The position numbers and the translations under genes are program-made. Under the pieces are notes generated by a model. It ran no database searches, was not told the origin of the DNA, and saw only the letters and a list, made by a program, of their open reading frames with translations. A DNA stretch of 6,943 nt from NCBI GenBank assembly GCA_946002345.1, contig CAMFZA010000090.1:1-6943 (forward strand). The letters are read 5' to 3'. Below, piece by piece: positions 1 through 5,900 of this stretch (position 1 is its first letter; each line of letters begins with the position of its first letter). The DNA comes from an uncultured Phascolarctobacterium sp. (GTDB taxonomy: Bacteria > Bacillota > Negativicutes > Acidaminococcales > Acidaminococcaceae).

Positions 1-1079
1 ACGAGCAGTTCAAGGTGCGCAAGACGGAATACAAGGGCGAGACCTGGTTCGTGGGCCGAGATGTGGCGTCCATCCTGGGCTACGCCAATAACCGCAAGGC
101 CATCTTAGACCATGTGGAGGAGGACGACCGCTTCGTAGCGGAGCTACAAACCCCCAAGGGCGACCGCAGCGCCATGGTCATCAACGAAATCGGCGTCTAT
201 TCCCTGGTCCTGGGCAGCAAGCTGCCGGAGGCCAAAAGCTTTAAGCGTTGGATTTGTAAGGAGGTTATCCCCTCCATTCGCAGGACCGGCGCTTACATGA
301 CGGACGAAACGCTGTCCCGGGTGCAGGCCGACCCTGCCGCCCTGCAGGAACTCACTGCCAAGCTGGAGGAGGAACGGGCCAAGCACATCGAAACGCTGAA
401 GCTAGTAGGCCAGCATGAGCAGACAATAAAAGAAAAAGATGCTTTAATCCAGCGCAAAAACGCTTACTTTGAGCGCAACAAGCCCCGCATCGACTTCGCC
501 AAGGCGGTATACGAAAACAAAACGGCAATTTTAGTGGGCGAAATGGCCAAGCTGCTCAACCAAAACGGCATCCAAATCGGCCAAAACCGCTTCTTCCAAT
601 GGCTGCGGGAAAAGGGCTATTTGCAGAGCAAGGAGGGGCAAATGTGGAACGTGCCCTACCAAAAATGCATCGAAAGCGGTCTTTTTATCATCAAGGAAAG
701 CATTGCCAAGGCCAAGGATGGCAGCGAAATCATCAGCCGCACCCCCATGGTCACGGGCAAGGGGCAACGCTATTTTATCAGTAAGTTTTTAGAGACTAGG
801 GATGAGGAAGCATTGGCCGCCATTACGGAAGAAGAGCTCAAATTGCAGTCCGAAACAAACCTTTTTGCGGAGGATTTTCAGCCCCAGCTCACTGCCGAAG
901 AGCTCAATGCCCTGGACGCTGAGGCCCAGGCTGTGGGAAATAATCTGGCTGCAGCGGAAGAATTGGAGGATATAGAGCATGAAGACTTAGAAGACATTGA
1001 CGCAAACAAGGAATTGGAGAATTGGGATGATGCAAGTGAGGAATTAGAAGCCTTGGATAATAACGGAGGAAAAGCATGA
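1..1079 (+). CDS. Phage antirepressor, BRO-N plus KilAC (ANT) domains, 5' end cut by window
   Basis: The reading frame is open from base 3 (E-Q-F-K...), so the true start lies upstream; the GTG at 15 is internal. Counting from that GTG, residues 1-95 form a BRO-N domain, with WFVGRDVASILGY at 11-23, then INEIGVYSLVLGSKLPEA and the KRWICKEVIPSIRRTGAY end. Residues 108-150 are a charged, probably coiled-coil linker. Residues 160-260 match the KilAC/ANT domain (LVGEMAKLLNQNGIQIGQNRFF, then WLREKGYL, then TPMVTGKGQRYF). In temperate phages such proteins bind DNA or repressor to control the lysis-lysogeny switch; that role is inferred from the family. Residues 262-350 are an unusual acidic tail with about five [DE]L-x-x-[ILW]-[DE] units, making the protein longer than a typical BRO/ANT antirepressor. 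The stop TGA overlaps the ATG of the next ORF. This is probably prophage or phage-remnant DNA. Confidence 0.9.
   Translation, partial: EQFKVRKTEYKGETWFVGRDVASILGYANNRKAILDHVEEDDRFVAELQTPKGDRSAMVINEIGVYSLVLGSKLPEAKSFKRWICKEVIPSIRRTGAYMTDETLSRVQADPAALQELTAKLEEERAKHIETLKLVGQHEQTIKEKDALIQRKNAYFERNKPRIDFAKAVYENKTAILVGEMAKLLNQNGIQIGQNRFFQWLREKGYLQSKEGQMWNVPYQKCIESGLFIIKESIAKAKDGSEIISRTPMVTGKGQRYFISKFLETRDEEALAAITEEELKLQSETNLFAEDFQPQLTAEELNALDAEAQAVGNNLAAAEELEDIEHEDLEDIDANKELENWDDASEELEALDNNGGKA
1065..1070 (+). promoter_or_regulatory. Ribosome binding site of the 25-codon ORF
   Basis: GGAGGA lies five bases before the ATG at 1076 and inside the last codons of the antirepressor gene. It is a near-consensus Shine-Dalgarno sequence and is the main reason to take the tiny downstream ORF seriously. 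Confidence 0.65.
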
Positions 1080-1153
1080 AATTCATCCAAATTTTAAAGA
1101 TTATTACGGCCCTAGCGGAACGGATTCTGTTTTGGAAGCAGGCCAAAAAATAA
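1076..1153 (+). CDS. Tiny 25-residue cationic hydrophobic peptide, coupled to the antirepressor
   Basis: ATG at 1076 overlaps the antirepressor stop as ATGA, follows a good GGAGGA site, and runs to TAA at 1151-1153. The peptide begins MKFIQILKIITALAE and ends with a Trp and a Lys-rich tail. It has five Lys, one Arg and one Glu (net charge about +5) spread through Ile/Leu/Phe, compatible with one amphipathic or membrane-active helix. I do not recognise a family. Stop-start coupling suggests co-translation with the phage protein. It could be a real small phage peptide (membrane-active, toxin-like or regulatory) or the truncated start of a decayed gene. The ribosome site and coupling are visible; any function is inference. 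Confidence 0.5.
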   Translation: MKFIQILKIITALAERILFWKQAKK

Positions 1154-1185
1154 TGCTCAAGGATGCAAGGGCACCAGAGCAAATA

Positions 1186-1233
1186 AAAAATCCCTACATA
1201 GCTGCTTTAATTACAGCATATGTAGGGATTTTT
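1186..1233 (+). terminator. Rho-independent terminator after the antirepressor operon
   Basis: A perfect 15-bp stem pairs AAAAATCCCTACATA (1186-1200) with TATGTAGGGATTTTT (1219-1233). Inside it GCTG (1201-1204) pairs with CAGC (1214-1217), with one bulged A at 1218 and a nine-base loop. Both arms end in A/T runs, so it could work in either direction. It lies 32 bases beyond the stop of the tiny ORF and most simply ends that transcript. Confidence 0.85.
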
Positions 1234-1284
1234 AGTTCAACGCCTTGTCCACCGAGCGACAACAACAGTACTGAAAATTTATGA

Positions 1285-1314
1285 GTAACGAAACGTTACC
1301 CGAAACAAGTGTTC
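1285..1314. promoter_or_regulatory. Two adjacent palindromes, operator-like
   Basis: GTAACG-AAA-CGTTAC (1285-1299) is a perfect 6-bp inverted repeat. Four bases later AAAC-AAGT-GTTC (1303-1314) matches the Bacillota LexA half-site pattern GAAC-N4-GTTC at seven of eight fixed positions. A TATAAA at 1317-1322 follows on the plus strand, but the hexamer 17 bases before it (CGTTAC) is a poor -35. The pair resembles operators of a phage or SOS-type promoter, but no gene follows on either strand except a possible short RNA ending at the 1349-1389 terminator. Function is uncertain. Confidence 0.3.
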
Positions 1315-1348
1315 TGTATAAAAATGTATTGCTGTCAACAAAAAATTA

Positions 1349-1389
1349 CGGCTGCTACTGAAAGTTCGGTAGCAGCCGCTTTTTATTTT
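1349..1389 (+). terminator. Rho-independent terminator, probably bidirectional
   Basis: CGGCTGCTAC (1349-1358) pairs perfectly with GTAGCAGCCG (1369-1378) around a ten-base loop and is followed by CTTTTTATTTT. On the minus strand the same hairpin is followed by TAATTTTTT, so it could stop transcription from both sides, as expected between converging units. No annotated plus-strand gene lies between this and the terminator at 1186-1233. It is either a back-up for read-through or the end of a short unrecognised RNA. Confidence 0.85.
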
Positions 1390-1480
1390 AAAATAAAATT
1401 ATCCTCATATAAAAATGAATCCTTAAATACCTGGGTTTTTTAGAGTGAGCAGTAGAGTCTGTCGAAAATGACCATTTTTG

Positions 1481-1518
1481 CAAAACAAAAAAAGAACTGT
1501 ACCTTTCGATACAGCTCT
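1481..1518 (-). terminator. Rho-independent terminator of the tRNA-Gln/tRNA-Glu operon
   Basis: Read on the minus strand, AGAGCTGTA (1518-1510) pairs with TACAGTTCT (1501-1493) as nine pairs including one G-U. The loop is eight bases (TCGAAAGG), and a run of seven T and then TTTTG follows (1492 down to about 1482). It sits about 45 bases beyond the tRNA-Glu CCA end, a normal place for the terminator of this operon. Confidence 0.85.
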
Positions 1519-1524
1519 TCGTTA

Positions 1525-1554
1525 AAGTTTTGTGTATTTCGGACCACAAAACTT
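1525..1554 (-). other. Perfect 10-bp stem-loop between tRNA-Glu and its terminator
   Basis: AAGTTTTGTG (1525-1534) and CACAAAACTT (1545-1554) form a perfect 10-bp stem with a ten-base loop. It begins nine bases past the tRNA-Glu 3' end and ends six bases before the terminator stem, so the precursor trailer would carry two hairpins in tandem. It has no U tract of its own. A role in tRNA 3' processing or trailer stability is possible but only inferred. Confidence 0.5.
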
Positions 1555-1563
1555 GCTCTAACG

Positions 1564-1638
1564 TGGTAGCGCTAAAGGGAATCGAACCCTTGATTTCGCC
1601 TTGAGAGGGCGACGTCTTAGCCGCTTGACCATAGCGCC
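1564..1638 (-). tRNA. tRNA-Glu, anticodon CUC
   Basis: The 75-nt minus-strand sequence folds as a cloverleaf. The acceptor GGCGCTA pairs with TAGCGCT, with a G1-U72 wobble. The D arm GGTCAAGCGGCTAAGAC is typical of Glu tRNAs. The anticodon stem TCGCC/GGCGA holds loop CTCTCAA, giving anticodon CTC for GAG codons. The T arm is AAGGG-TTCGAAT-CCCTT. CCA is encoded (1566-1564). It starts three bases after tRNA-Gln and shares its promoter. The G1-U72 end pair is slightly odd but the rest is sound. Its 3' end faces the phage-type genes, a common arrangement for integration at tRNA genes, but the gene is intact. Confidence 0.95.
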
Positions 1639-1641
1639 ATC

Positions 1642-1715
1642 TGGCTCCGGGACTAGGACTCGAACCCAGACCGAATGATCCAGAGTCACTTGTGCTACCA
1701 TTACACCATCCCGGA
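1642..1715 (-). tRNA. tRNA-Gln, anticodon CUG
   Basis: This 74-nt minus-strand gene has acceptor TCCGGGA pairing with TCCCGGA and discriminator G. The D region GTGTAATGGTAGCAC is typical of Gln tRNAs. The anticodon stem AGTGA/TCATT (one G-U) holds loop CTCTGGA, giving anticodon CTG for CAG codons. The T arm is CTGGG-TTCGAGT-CCTAG, and CCA is encoded. U1-A72 is characteristic of Gln tRNAs. It is the first gene of a two-tRNA unit driven by the promoter at 1744-1772. Both tRNAs here carry C34 anticodons; U34 isoacceptors are presumably encoded elsewhere. Confidence 0.95.
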
Positions 1716-1724
1716 AAAAGTTAT

Positions 1725-1765
1725 GTTCACCAGAACAAGTAAGATTATAGCAGATTTTGGTGAAC
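1725..1765. repeat. Inverted repeat GTTCACCA/TGGTGAAC flanking the tRNA promoter -10
   Basis: GTTCACCA (1725-1732) and TGGTGAAC (1758-1765) are perfect inverted copies 25 bases apart. One lies in the promoter spacer and the other in the leader, so the -10 box and start site sit between them. The leader-side copy is also part of a smaller palindrome, GTTC-ACCA-GAAC (1725-1736). This could be a paired operator or chance; no regulator is visible. Confidence 0.45.
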
Positions 1766-1772
1766 TTGGCAA
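1744..1772 (-). promoter_or_regulatory. Sigma-A-type promoter of the tRNA pair, extended -10
   Basis: On the minus strand, TTGCCA (1772-1767), a 17-base spacer, and TATAAT (1749-1744) preceded by TGC form a near-consensus promoter with an extended -10 motif. The -10 lies 28 bases before the tRNA-Gln 5' end, leaving a leader of about 20 bases. Confidence 0.9.
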
Positions 1773-1793
1773 GCACTTTTTGCTAAAAAGTGC
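1773..1793 (-). other. Short stem-loop between yajQ and the tRNA promoter
   Basis: GCACTTTTT (1773-1781) pairs with AAAAAGTGC (1785-1793) around a three-base loop, ten bases after the yajQ stop and directly against the tRNA -35 box. There is no U run after it on the minus strand, so it is at best a weak terminator for yajQ. On the plus strand a seven-T run follows after AAGG, but no plus-strand gene needs it. Confidence 0.4.
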
Positions 1794-1802
1794 AAGGTTT
1801 TT

Positions 1803-2294
1803 TTAGCGCATATTAATGAACTGCAAATCTACGCCGAAATCGCCAGCCTTCAACATTTGAATAACAGCCTGCAAATCATCCTTTTTAGCGCCGGATACAC
1901 GCACCTGGTCATCCTGCAATTGAGCAGTAACCTTCAGCTTAGTAGCCTTAATGGCTACTTGAATCTTTTTACCATTCTCTTTGGAGATGCCCTGCTGAAT
2001 ATCCAGTTGTTGACGTACAGTACCCTTCGCCGCAGGCTCAATCTTGCCCGGCACCAGGCAACGCAGGGGAATACCACGCTTAGCCATTTTTTGGCGCAGC
2101 ATATCCAAAATAGCACCCAGCTTATATTCATCCTCAGCCGCAACCTTTACTTCCTTTTCACCCAATTCAATGGAAGCACTGCTGCCACGAAAATCATAAC
2201 GCTGGGAAATCTCCTTTTTCACTTGGTTAACAGCGTTGTCCATCTCCTGCATATCCACCTGAGAAACAACGTCAAAAGAACTATCCTTTGCCAT
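1803..2294 (-). CDS. yajQ: YajQ family (UPF0234) nucleotide-binding protein
   Basis: The 163-residue product has the full length of the family. It opens MAKDSSFDVVSQVDMQEMDNA, followed by the conserved ISQRYDFRGS block near residues 29-38, a central KIEPAAKGTVRQQLDIQQGI segment, and ends FGVDLQFINMR, like the family's LQFVNFR-type terminus. Family members are cytoplasmic two-lobed RNP-like proteins; a Xanthomonas homologue has been reported as a cyclic-di-GMP effector. The role in this host is not evident. The ATG at 2294 is preceded by GTGAGGT (2307-2301) with a six-base gap, which supports the start. It has its own strong promoter 40 bases upstream and is followed by the tRNA unit, which has a separate promoter. 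Confidence 0.95.
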   Translation of the reverse strand: MAKDSSFDVVSQVDMQEMDNAVNQVKKEISQRYDFRGSSASIELGEKEVKVAAEDEYKLGAILDMLRQKMAKRGIPLRCLVPGKIEPAAKGTVRQQLDIQQGISKENGKKIQVAIKATKLKVTAQLQDDQVRVSGAKKDDLQAVIQMLKAGDFGVDLQFINMR

Positions 2295-2333
2295 GAAGAT
2301 ACCTCACTTCTTAATAATTATTATTCTGAAAAT

Positions 2334-2362
2334 ATTATATCATAACATATATTTTTATTCAA
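2334..2362 (-). promoter_or_regulatory. Sigma-A-type promoter of yajQ, extended -10
   Basis: On the minus strand, TTGAAT (2362-2357), a 17-base AT-rich spacer, and TATAAT (2339-2334) preceded by TGA give a strong predicted promoter. Transcription would start near 2327, leaving a leader of about 33 bases that contains the yajQ ribosome site. Confidence 0.85.
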
Positions 2363-2378
2363 TTTTTTTCTTGATAAT

Positions 2379-2466
2379 GACAGCCTAGAAGGTGTTAGCT
2401 ACGAGGCAAGCCTACGACGGCGTATGAACAAGGCCTAACGAAGTAGATAAGCCCTTATAGGTTGTC
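2379..2466. repeat. 88-bp structured element with imperfect terminal inverted repeats
   Basis: The ends GACAGCCTAGAAGG (2379-2392) and CCTTATAGGTTGTC (2453-2466) are inverted copies matching at 12 of 14 positions. Inside are nested pairings GTTAG/CTAAC (2394-2398 with 2435-2439) and TACG-ACGG-CGTA (2413-2424). The core is more GC-rich than the AT-rich yajQ promoter beside it. One end overlaps the last codons and stop of the upstream gene. No U tract follows on the minus strand, so it is not a standard terminator. It looks like a dispersed MITE-like or REP-like element, but only one copy is in the window, so repetition is not shown. Confidence 0.45.
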
Positions 2467-2859
2467 ATGCTTCGGCTTGGGGGCCTTTTTCCCATGCATA
2501 TACGCATGCTCCTGTGCCAACTCCCCCTGCAGCTTTACACCACTCCACAAGGCATTGGTCGGTGTCAGGGCCGCCTTTAAAGCCACCCTTTGCAGCTTAC
2601 CCTTGCGAATAGCACTCAAAAGCCTATCTAAATCAGGACGATTAAAGCCACAAAGAATCAGCATTTCCTCCTGGGCCTCTTCCCCAGTATAAGCTTCCTC
2701 AACAGGCTCCACTCCAGGTACTCCGGCCAAATAGCCCAAGGGCTGCAGGAGCTGCTCCCTGGCTACCAGCTTCAAGGGCGCCTTGACCAGCATGCAAGCC
2801 AGCTTTAAAGCCGGCACTCTATCCTCAGAAAAATTGTAGGCTAAAACAAGCTTTGCCAT
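2455..2859 (-). CDS. DUF3783-like small protein
   Basis: This 134-residue protein starts at ATG 2859 (MAKLVLAYNFSEDR). A TTG six codons upstream would add residues encoded by the ribosome site itself, so I reject it. The N-terminal half (residues 1-60) resembles no motif I can name. Residues about 65-125 carry EEMLILCGFNRPDLDRLL, then the run VALKAALTPTNALW and a closing ELAQEH, the pattern I associate with DUF3783, a domain of unknown function. No signal peptide or membrane segment is apparent. It follows polC by 55 bases with no terminator between, so it is probably co-transcribed. Its final codons (Asp-Asn-Leu-stop) fall inside one arm of the 88-bp element, so its C-terminus may have been altered by insertion. 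Confidence 0.8.
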   Translation of the reverse strand: MAKLVLAYNFSEDRVPALKLACMLVKAPLKLVAREQLLQPLGYLAGVPGVEPVEEAYTGEEAQEEMLILCGFNRPDLDRLLSAIRKGKLQRVALKAALTPTNALWSGVKLQGELAQEHAYMHGKKAPKPKHDNL

Positions 2860-2865
2860 ACTCCA

Positions 2866-2871
2866 CCTCCT
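2866..2871 (-). promoter_or_regulatory. Ribosome binding site that fixes the DUF3783-like gene start
   Basis: AGGAGG on the minus strand lies six bases before the ATG at 2859. Because it falls within the codons after the alternative TTG at 2877, it shows that translation starts at the ATG. Confidence 0.85.
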
Positions 2872-2914
2872 CGTCAATTTCTTTTAAAACATATCTTACA
2901 GCAATGAGCTGCTA

Positions 2915-5900
2915 TCAAAACAGCGAGATTTGATTGCTTTCGGGCAAGTCATTTAACACGCCCACATTAGCCAATGCCTCCAGAACGTTTTGACCAATGC
3001 CCGCACGCTGCTTTAAATCCTCCCAGGAAATAAAGGGATTATTAATATCACTGCAAGCGGAAATGGCCTTGGCCGCAATCTCGCCTACACCACCAATAGC
3101 GCCCAAGGGCGGCAAAAGCCCGTCCTCGGTAATTTTAAACTTGATGGCATGGGACTTATACAAATCAGGCCTATTGAACTTTAGGCCACGACACATCATC
3201 TCATTAGCCAGCTCCAAATAGGTCACTGTAGATTTGTCCTGCACGCTAGCCTTAAAGCCTTGGTTATAAACATTCTTAATGAAATTCTGCACATAGCTCT
3301 GCCCTTTAACCACATAATTATAGTCAAAATCCGTGGCTCGAACAGTGAAATATGCCGCATAAAATTCTTTCGGATAATGGACCTTACAGTAGGCAATGCG
3401 ATAAGCCATCAATACATAGGCCACCGCATGGGCCTTAGGAAACAAATACTGCACCTTTTCACAGGATTTGATGTACCAATCCGGTATTTTAGCCGCCTTC
3501 ATGGCCTCCAGCATTTTGGGCTCCAAGCCCTTTTTGGCCGCCTTACCCTTACGCACATGCTCCATGGTTTTAAAGGCCAGACTGGGCTCCACACCCTTAC
3601 TAATCAAGTGAGTCATAATATCGTCACGGGTGGAAATGGTCTCTGCAACAGGCTTACCCTCTTTGATCAGGTCCTGAGCATTATTCAGCCAAACATCCGT
3701 ACCATGGGAATAACCGGATACCCGCACCACCTCACTGAAATTTTTCGGCTGTACATCATGAATCATCTGGCGGACAAAGGCCGTACCACATTCCGGGATG
3801 CCATAGGTACCCACAGAACTGCCAATTGCTTCTGGATCCACCCCCAAAGAGGAGGTGTCCTGGAAGATACGCATGGTTTCCTCGTCTCCCACAGGGATAT
3901 CCTTGGGATCAAAATTGGGGTCAACCTCTTCCCGCATATATTTTTCCAGCATCTTCAGAACCATAGGATCATCGTGACCCAATATATCCAGCTTAACCAA
4001 ACGATCATTGATGCTGTGATAATCATAATGGGTGGTAATGGTTGGCTCATCAGGCTTATCTGCAGGACGATTCATGGGCGTAATGTAGTGAATATCCATG
4101 TTGCGGGGCACAACCATGATGCCACCAGGATGCTGGCCCGTTGTACGCTTGATGCCTGCCAGCCCCTCCACCAGCTCGGCAATCTTGGCTGGATGGGCAT
4201 GGCGATTAGTCTCTTCATAATATTTTTTGATATAACCCACAGCAGTTTTGTTAGCTACCGTGGCAATTGTTCCTGCACGGCACACATTGTCGCGACCGAA
4301 AAGCTCCTCTGTGTACTTGTGCGCCACTTCCTGGTCGGACAGGGGATGTGCACTGGGGTCATCCGGGTCATGACCACCGGAAAAGTTTAAATCAATATCG
4401 GGCACCTTGTCACCATGGAAGCCCAAGAAAACAGCAAAGGGTATATCATGACCATCCCTCACCATAGGGGCACCGCATTCAGGACAAGCCTTTGGCGGCA
4501 AATCAAAGCCTGAATCCACCTCATTCTTCACAAAAAACTCGCTGTGTCGACATTGAGGACAGCGATAATGGGGCTTCAGGGCATTGACCTCCGTAATGTC
4601 CAGCATGGTAGCCACAAAGGAGGAGCCTACGCTACCACGGGAGCCCACCAGATAACCGCGGTCCAGAGAATGCTTAACCAGCTTGTGCGCAATGTAATAT
4701 AGCACGGAAAAGCCGTGGCCAATGATAGCATCCAGCTCCATCTTTAAACGGTCCTCCACTATTTGGGGCAGCTTGTCCCCATACCAGGCATGAGCCTTGG
4801 CATAGGACAAATTTTTTACTGCTTCTTCAGCACCGGGGATGGCAGGAGAATAGAGCTGATCCCGATCAGGCACGGGCTTAATACGCTCTACCATGTCAGC
4901 CACCTTATTGGTATTGGTAACAACTACCTCATAGGCTTCAGCTTCGCCCAAATAAGCAAACTCCTCCAGCATTTCCTCGGTGGTATGCAGATAAAGAGGT
5001 GGCTGCAGCTCTGCATCCTTATAGTTTTGGGCCGCTTGCAAAATTGTCCGCAAGCGTGCATCCTCCGGATTGAGAAAGTGCACATCACAGGTAGCTACCA
5101 CCAGCTTGTGGAGTCGTTTACCCAGCTCATAAATCTTCCGATTATGCTCCTTCAGCTCTTCTGGAGTACAATAGCCTTCTCGCACCAAAAACATATTATT
5201 GCCCGTAGGCTGAATCTCCAAATAATCGTAGAAGCTGGCAATTTCTTCCAGTTCCGCATCACTGGCGCCGCTGCGCACAGCCTGGTAAAGTTCCCCCGCC
5301 TCGCAGGCCGAGCCAATAATTAGTCCCTCCCGGTATTGGGAAATAGCATCTCGGGGCAACAAGGGGCGTTTATTAAAGTGACGCAGATGGCTAACTGTTA
5401 CCAGCTTATAAAGATTGCGCAAGCCAGTTTCATTTTTTGCTAACAAAATAATGTGGTGACTACGAATCTTTGGTGTACGGCTTTTCTTCAATGTATCAGT
5501 GGGCTCCTGATCCACGTCCGCCCCCTTCAGGGTCCTATCACTGATTAAATAGCCCTCCATGCCAAAAATAAGCTTCAAATCGCTACCCTCGGCAGCATCG
5601 TAGCAGAAGGGAAAGGCCTGCACCACGCCGTGGTCCGTAATAGCCAGAGCCTTGTGCCCCCACTTGATGGCCTGCTTTACCAAGCCCTCCATGGGAGTGA
5701 GCCCATCCATCTTGCTCATTTTGGTATGGCAATGCAGCTCCACCCTTTTAATTTCGGCATTATCCATGCGGGGCTTGCTTTCCTGCTCCAGCTTCATGAG
5801 CCCCGTCACCTGCATGGTGAACTCATCCATCATAAAACGGTCCCGAGCCACATTGCCCTGCACCCGCAGCAGGGTCCCTGGCTTAAGCTTATCCGTTAGC

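Larger units (their letters stand above)
1154..1563. other. Gene-poor convergent intergenic region
   Basis: These 410 bases separate the plus-strand phage-type genes from the minus-strand tRNA operon. I see no convincing protein gene. The region holds hairpin terminators at 1186-1233, 1349-1389 and 1481-1518, a second stem-loop at 1525-1554, a palindrome cluster at 1285-1314, and an AT-rich 18-bp perfect palindrome at 1381-1398. Positions 1400-1480 hold nothing definite apart from a short AAAATG/CATTTT inverted repeat at 1465-1478. Confidence 0.8.

Noticed and set aside
1153..1284. A 43-codon plus-strand ORF starting at the TAATG overlap with the tiny peptide stop
   Set aside because: It runs straight through the long terminator hairpin at 1186-1233, which creates its hydrophobic-looking stretch, and it has no ribosome binding site.
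1564..1586. tRNA-Glu 3' end as an attachment-site core
   Set aside because: No second copy of this sequence occurs in the window and no integrase is present, so an attachment site cannot be supported here.
1558..1776. A 72-codon minus-strand ORF
   Set aside because: It reads through both tRNA genes and their promoter, so it is a by-product of tRNA sequence.
1857..2345. A 162-codon plus-strand ORF antisense to yajQ
   Set aside because: It overlaps the whole, clearly recognisable yajQ gene and its promoter, and is a shadow frame.
2860..2877. Upstream TTG start adding six residues to the DUF3783-like protein
   Set aside because: The AGGAGG ribosome site lies inside those codons and is correctly spaced for the ATG at 2859.
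2893..2914. Small hairpin just after the polC stop as a terminator
   Set aside because: The stem is only four or five pairs (CAGC/GCTG) with no U tract, so read-through into the next gene is more likely.
3260..4390. A 376-codon plus-strand ORF antisense to polC
   Set aside because: The opposite strand encodes the highly conserved PolC palm. The antisense product has no recognisable domain and no good start signal.
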